In this document: piece after piece, positions 6,921 through 9,394 of the stretch
How the letters are laid out: each line of letters begins with the position of its first letter
Position numbering within the stretch: the stretch's first letter is position 1
Assembly (NCBI GenBank): GCA_029245665.1
Contig: JAQWOW010000012.1
Location: 1 to 9,394, forward strand
DNA: 9,394 nucleotides
Origin: Polaribacter sp.
GTDB taxonomy: Bacteria > Bacteroidota > Bacteroidia > Flavobacteriales > Flavobacteriaceae
Direction of reading: 5' to 3'
Translations under genes and position numbers: made by a program
Notes under the pieces: model-generated
The model's database searches: none
Told to the model about the DNA's origin: nothing
Seen by the model: the letters and a program-made list of their open reading frames with translations, nothing else

Positions 6921-7313
6921 TGTAGTAATTTGAATTGGTATCAATATATTTCACATATTAGGTCAGTGATTCGATCGGCTTATGAAACCATTTTTGGAGA
7001 CATATTTACCGCTCCAAATATTGATCGTTTGGCAAAAGTAGCCGCTAAATCTCAAAGTAACGATATCATTACCAATGCTGATTAGGGAACCTATTAAGCT
7101 AAAATCTGGTCAGAAACTGATAACCAGGGCAAAGCGCATTGGATATAAAACAAGTCACCCAGTAATTACGTAAAATATAGCATAAAATTAATGATCATTG
7201 AAAAACAGGTAAACAACTACCGTAAAATTTTGGACACTATCCAACAACTAAAGATTCGTTTTATTAGAGCTTCTTTAAAAGTTTAAACACTAAAAAAAAT
7301 AAAAGCCTGGAAC
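6921..7313. other. Gene-poor decayed region with short ORF fragments
   Basis: No intact gene is visible in these roughly 390 bases. The + strand holds three coding-like fragments in different frames. The first is open to a stop at 7083-7085 and contains YETIFGDIFTAPNIDRLAKV. The second, about 7081-7171, contains REPIKLKSGQKLITRAKRIG and ends in TAA. The third is a 31-codon ORF from ATG 7191 to about 7286 (MIIEKQVNNYRKILDTIQQL). I recognise none of them with confidence. The phrase APNIDRLAK recalls the N-terminal TPNIDRLAK motif of sulfatases, but the flanking residues do not fit well. Together they look like remnants of one or more broken genes rather than a functional intergenic region. Confidence 0.4.
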
Positions 7314-7345
7314 TACACTGACCCCAAAAAGTTGGACGGTTAAAC
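7314..7345. repeat. IS3-type terminal inverted repeat (one end)
   Basis: The sequence starts TACACTGACCCCAAAAAGTT and continues GGACGGTTAAAC. The CTGACCCC...AGTTGGAC core is typical of IS3-family ends. The matching opposite end is not found in the window, and the outermost bases differ from the usual TGTACTGA form, so the outer boundary is approximate. Confidence 0.7.
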
Positions 7346-7350
7346 AAAAG

Positions 7351-7633
7351 TTAAGAAGAATGAGTTCGATATTGTATTCATTCCTTTTAACGCTGATTTT
7401 ATTCTGACATTATTGTAATATCAAATATAGTTTTTAATATCTTCTTTTAATTCTTCTATTGTATTATATTTTTTGAGATCGAATAGTTCAGATTTAAGTA
7501 TTCCAAAAAAGTTTTCAATCACAGAATTATCTAAACAATTCCCTTTTCTAGACATACTCTGGATTACTTTTTTGTTTCTAAGCATTTGTTGATATCCTGC
7601 CATTTGGTATTTCCATCCTTGATCAGAATGCAG
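7351..7633 (-). pseudogene. IS3-family transposase (OrfB) C-terminal fragment, broken
   Basis: Read on the minus strand from 7633, the frame gives LHSDQGWKYQMAGYQQM and then CLDNSVIENFFGILKSEL. HSD supplies the second catalytic aspartate and ENFF the glutamate, with exactly 35 residues between them, as in the DD(35)E motif of IS3 retroviral-type integrases. The gene is dead. Two in-frame TAA codons lie immediately upstream of L-H-S-D, so the first catalytic aspartate region is gone. A TGA (7421-7423) interrupts NYI*YYNN. A frameshift near 7375 separates LKGMN from the QYRTHSS ending, which is recovered in another frame with its stop at 7351-7353. The simplest reading of the shift is a loss of about 5 nt at the expected P-V codons. 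Confidence 0.88.
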
Positions 7634-7653
7634 TTATTAGATATAGTTTTAGA

Positions 7654-7674
7654 ACTATATACACCGTTGTAGCT
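7654..7674 (-). repeat. Left copy of the inverted repeat flanking the hip module
   Basis: These 21 bases match the reverse complement of 9312-9332 at 17 of 21 positions, including a perfect 9-bp block, GTTGTAGCT (7666-7674) against AGCTACAAC (9312-9320). It lies between the broken IS end and the first hip operator. The two copies bracket the hipBST module and could be recombination sites or cassette ends. Confidence 0.55.
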
Positions 7675-7681
7675 CATTAAA

Positions 7682-7824
7682 TTATACCCAATCAGGTATA
7701 CTATTACCAAAACACCTTAAAATTATACCCGAAAAGGTATAAAATGTGCTTTTCAAATACTTTTTATACCCGAAAAGGTATATTTATAATATATGTTTGT
7801 ATATTTATACCCGAAAAGGTATAA
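7682..7824 (+). promoter_or_regulatory. Four palindromic operators at 41-bp spacing upstream of hipB
   Basis: The palindrome TATACC-N6-GGTATA occurs at 7683-7700, 7724-7741, 7765-7782 and 7806-7823; the starts are exactly 41 bp apart. Copies 2-4 share the 6-bp centre CGAAAA and are near-identical over TTATACCCGAAAAGGTATAA; copy 1 has CAATCA in the centre. The 23-bp spacers are unrelated in sequence. Known HipB regulators bind short palindromes of the TATCC-N8-GGATA type, so these are very probably operators for the HipB-like protein encoded just downstream. About four helical turns between sites would put all four on one face of the DNA. The last operator ends 6 nt before the hipB ATG. Confidence 0.9.
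7792..7799 (+). promoter_or_regulatory. -7 element of the hipBST promoter
   Basis: TATGTTTG matches TAnnTTTG perfectly. It lies in the spacer between operators 3 and 4. The expected -33 region (about 7769-7772) lies inside operator 3, and the predicted start, about 7805, is at the edge of operator 4. No TTTG is seen at -33, so the promoter may be weak. Binding at these two sites would block it directly. Confidence 0.65.
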
Positions 7825-7829
7825 ACGAA

Positions 7830-8042
7830 ATGAACAAACTAAGCAAATTTGTAAAAAAAAGAAGAAAACATCTTGGGTTAACTCAAGAAGATCTTTCATT
7901 CAAAGCTGGTGTAGGGTTAAGATTTGTAAGAGACCTTGAACAAGGGAAACAAAGCTTACAAATGGATAAAGTGAATCAAATATTATCATTATTTGGCCAT
8001 GAACTTGGTCCAGTACAATCAGAAAGAGATGCAGAAAGCTAA
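7830..8042 (+). CDS. hipB: HipB-like antitoxin and autorepressor (XRE-family HTH)
   Basis: This 70-residue DNA-binding protein is expected to repress its own operon and to take part in neutralising the HipT kinase. It is almost entirely one XRE-family helix-turn-helix domain: FVKKRRKHLGLTQEDLSFKA, then GVGLRFVRDLEQGKQSLQMD and the last helix KVNQILSLFGHELG. The segment QEDLSFKAGVGLRFVRDLE holds the turn and recognition helix. I chose ATG 7830 because an upstream in-frame start at 7746 would translate operators 3 and 4 and the promoter, and because MNKLSKF fits the family start. Its end overlaps hipS by 14 nt, suggesting translational coupling. The operator array immediately upstream is the likely binding target. 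The HTH call is near certain; the antitoxin role is inferred from context. Confidence 0.93.
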   Translation: MNKLSKFVKKRRKHLGLTQEDLSFKAGVGLRFVRDLEQGKQSLQMDKVNQILSLFGHELGPVQSERDAES

Positions 8043-8343
8043 AGTATATATGTATGATAAAATGGCTGGTATACTCACAGAAGATGAAAATGGATTTCAT
8101 TTTCTATATGACCAATCTTATCTAAAATCAAAAGAAGCCGAACCTGTTAGTTTGACTCTACCTCTTACAGATAAAGAATTTGAAAGCAAAACAATGTTCC
8201 CTTTTTTTGACGGGTTAATCCCAGAGGGCTGGTTATTGCATATCGCTCAAAAAAATTGGAAATTAAATTCTAGGGACAGGATGGAAATATTATTAAAAGC
8301 ATGTCAAGATTGTATTGGGGCTGTATCAATAGAAGCGATTTAA
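8029..8343 (+). CDS. hipS: HipS-like protein (HipA N-terminal subdomain encoded separately)
   Basis: This 104-residue protein corresponds to the N-subdomain 1 (Couple_hipA type) of HipA kinases. Typical signatures are KVYMYDKMAGILTEDENGFH, then LTLPL, MFPFFDGLIPEGWLL and a C-terminal part ending in DCIGAVSIEA, equivalent to the GDCIGAV segment of HipA. In classical HipA this subdomain is fused to the kinase; here a TAA stop ends it and the kinase begins 4 nt later. In the E. coli HipBST system the equivalent small protein HipS is the component that neutralises the HipT kinase, so an antitoxin role is likely here but is inference. I prefer ATG 8029 over an earlier in-frame start at 7993, because KAKVYMYDKMAG matches the family N-terminus and the earlier start lies deep inside hipB. 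The gene overlaps hipB by 14 nt in another frame. Confidence 0.9.
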   Translation: MQKAKVYMYDKMAGILTEDENGFHFLYDQSYLKSKEAEPVSLTLPLTDKEFESKTMFPFFDGLIPEGWLLHIAQKNWKLNSRDRMEILLKACQDCIGAVSIEAI

Positions 8344-8347
8344 AGTC

Positions 8348-9307
8348 ATGGAAAACAAATGTCTATATTGTTACAAAGAAATCAATTCAACAGAATTAAA
8401 AACTCCTGCTGGAATAGAAGGGTATCACCCAAAATGCAGCAAAATATTTTTCGGAACCTCTATACCTCCAATATTAGATTTTACAGAAGATCAAATAGTA
8501 GAATTAGCAGAACAAGTGATAAAAAGTCAAAGAACCGTAACGGGTGTTCAACCAAAACTTTCACTTGGATTAAGCAATGAAATAGACGCACCTGAACGTC
8601 TTACAATTGTTGGACTATGGGGGGAATACATTTTAAAACCTCAAACCAACTTATATTCTAATCTTCCCGAAATTGAAGATTTAACAATGCATTTGGCTGA
8701 AATTAGCAAAATCAAAACGGTTCAACATTCTCTGATAAAACTCAAATCAGGGCAATTGGCTTATATCACCAAACGGATTGACAGAAATAATGGTAAAAAA
8801 TCACACATGGAAGACATGTGTCAATTAACAGAAAGACTAACCGAACATAAATACAAAGGGTCTTATGAACAAGTTGCGAAAGCAATTAAAAAGTATACAG
8901 TCAATCCTGGTTTAGATGTAACTGATTATTATGAGCTAGTTCTTTTTTGTTTTTTAACAGGGAACAACGATATGCATCTAAAAAACTTCTCATTATTAAA
9001 AAGAAATTTGACATATGGCTTGTGTCCCGCTTATGACTTAGTTGCATCTGAACTGGTTGTGGAAGCAGATGATGAAGATCTTGCATTAAATTTAAATGGG
9101 AAAAAGAAAAAAATTAAACGGAAAGATTTTGAAAGCGCTATGAAAGAGGCCGGACTTGAACAAAAAGTAATTGAGAATATTTTTAAAAAATATAAGAAAC
9201 TACTTCCTAATTGGGCCAAATTTATAGACGAAAGCTTTTTACCTGACCCAATGAAAAATGAATATAAAACGTTGATTCATCAAAAATCAATTCAAATTGA
9301 ACTATAA
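8348..9307 (+). CDS. hipT: HipT-like serine/threonine kinase toxin (HipA C-terminal kinase)
   Basis: This 319-residue HipA-family kinase lacks the N-subdomain 1, which the preceding gene supplies. HipA kinases phosphorylate aminoacyl-tRNA synthetases and arrest growth; HipA targets GltX and E. coli HipT targets TrpS. The target here cannot be read from sequence. Residues 5-30 form a CLYC...YHPKC motif (C5, C8, H27, C30), like a small zinc knuckle. The Gly-rich loop is TVTGVQPKLSL (63-73), the ATP-binding lysine is K97 in YILKP, and TKRIDR and MEDMCQL follow. The catalytic loop is GNNDMHLKNFSLL with D208 and N213, and the metal-binding aspartate is D230 in PAYDLV. All catalytic residues look intact. 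T63 and T65 stand where E. coli HipT has an autophosphorylated S-x-S. The gene starts 4 nt after hipS and is probably co-translated with it. Confidence 0.92.
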   Translation: MENKCLYCYKEINSTELKTPAGIEGYHPKCSKIFFGTSIPPILDFTEDQIVELAEQVIKSQRTVTGVQPKLSLGLSNEIDAPERLTIVGLWGEYILKPQTNLYSNLPEIEDLTMHLAEISKIKTVQHSLIKLKSGQLAYITKRIDRNNGKKSHMEDMCQLTERLTEHKYKGSYEQVAKAIKKYTVNPGLDVTDYYELVLFCFLTGNNDMHLKNFSLLKRNLTYGLCPAYDLVASELVVEADDEDLALNLNGKKKKIKRKDFESAMKEAGLEQKVIENIFKKYKKLLPNWAKFIDESFLPDPMKNEYKTLIHQKSIQIEL

Positions 9308-9311
9308 AACT

Positions 9312-9371
9312 AGCTACAACAAGGTTTATAGTGCATAGCCTCGGGATACGTACCATACACAAGACCGTTAA
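9312..9371 (+). repeat. Imperfect palindromic site after hipT, attC-like
   Basis: This stretch of about 60 nt starts with AGCTACAAC (the right copy of the module-flanking repeat, 9312-9332) and ends with GTTAAAT (9365-9371), which fits the integron core-site consensus GTTRRRY. Inner arms TTTATAGTGCAT (9325-9336) and ACGTACCATACA (about 9348-9359) are complementary at 8 of 12 positions, and the mismatches would be T-G wobbles on the bottom strand, the strand recombined in integrons. The opposite core AGCTACAAC does not fit RYYYAAC strictly. It may instead be part of a terminator-less intergenic repeat. The attC interpretation is tentative. Confidence 0.4.
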
Positions 9372-9379
9372 ATATTAAA

Positions 9380-9394
9380 ATGAATAACCCAAAA
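9380..9394 (+). CDS. Possible start of the next gene (five codons only)
   Basis: An ATG at 9380 opens a frame reading M-N-N-P-K to the window edge, 8 nt after the GTTAAAT motif. Such a short gap between a recombination site and the next start codon is typical of gene cassettes. Too little sequence is present to tell whether this is a real gene. Confidence 0.2.

Larger units (their letters stand above)
7314..7633 (-). mobile_element. Remnant of an IS3-family insertion sequence (3' end only)
   Basis: The right end of an IS3-type element, read on the minus strand, survives. The terminal sequence TACACTGACCCCAAAAAGTT (from 7314) matches the CTGACCCC-type inverted repeat ends I know from IS3-family elements, and the last part of the DDE transposase lies directly inside it. 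The other end, orfA and the first part of orfB are absent; homology stops near 7633. The element is therefore truncated and immobile. It adjoins the hip module on one side and decayed DNA on the other. Confidence 0.85.

Noticed and set aside
7066..7085. Calling the 6921-7085 fragment a sulfatase pseudogene
   Set aside because: Only the short APNIDRLAK phrase resembles sulfatases; the catalytic C/S-x-P-x-R motif and neighbouring conserved residues are not seen.
7682..7824. Short CRISPR-like array (20-bp repeats, about 21-bp spacers)
   Set aside because: The repeats are palindromic, short and directly upstream of an HTH regulator; spacers are too short and no cas gene is present. Operators explain them better.
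7746..7829. Longer N-terminus for hipB starting at 7746
   Set aside because: It would translate operators 3 and 4 and the -7 element, giving a Y/I-rich leader without family similarity. ATG 7830 gives the normal HTH start.
7993..8028. Earlier in-frame start for hipS at 7993
   Set aside because: It extends 12 codons into the hipB coding region with no family match; the HipA N-subdomain begins at about KAKVYMYD, directly after ATG 8029.

Overview
The window looks like chromosomal DNA from a low-GC member of the Bacteroidota, most likely Flavobacteriaceae. The evidence is: promoters of the Bacteroidota type (TTTG about 19-20 nt before TAnnTTTG), no clear Shine-Dalgarno sequences, a methionine synthase split into two genes, a tRNA without encoded CCA, and interspersed repeats of a kind I recall from flavobacteria. 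No species can be named from the sequence.

Region 1 (1-5285) is core sulfur amino acid and one-carbon metabolism. It opens with the 3' end of a cysM-type cysteine synthase. A SAM-I (S-box) riboswitch follows, then the split cobalamin-dependent methionine synthase: a zinc/homocysteine module (449-1462) and a pterin/B12/reactivation module (1477-4197). metF (4329-5285) comes next and supplies the 5-methyltetrahydrofolate that the synthase consumes. The riboswitch would reduce expression when SAM is plentiful. Two interspersed repeats lie in this operon, one of them in frame inside the second methionine synthase gene.

Region 2 (5286-6920) holds thioredoxin with its own promoter and terminator, a DUF58/VWA-like protein whose probable promoter is embedded in the thioredoxin terminator, and a tRNA-Asp(GUC) with a clear promoter and a strong terminator.

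Region 3 (6921-7680) is decayed accessory DNA: short unrecognised ORF fragments, then the 3' end of an IS3-family element on the minus strand with a broken transposase.

Region 4 (7650-9394) is the most interesting part. It is a compact three-gene hipB-hipS-hipT (HipBST-like) toxin-antitoxin operon, in which the HipA N-terminal subdomain is a separate small protein and the kinase carries an N-terminal CxxC...HxxC zinc-knuckle-like motif. Four 18-bp palindromic operators precede it at exactly 41-bp intervals, two of them flanking the probable -7 element. A 21-bp imperfect inverted repeat (17/21) flanks the module. The downstream copy begins a roughly 60-nt imperfectly palindromic stretch ending in GTTAAAT, and another possible start codon follows within 10 nt. 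This suggests, without proving it, that the module is carried as an integron-like cassette or similar mobile unit.
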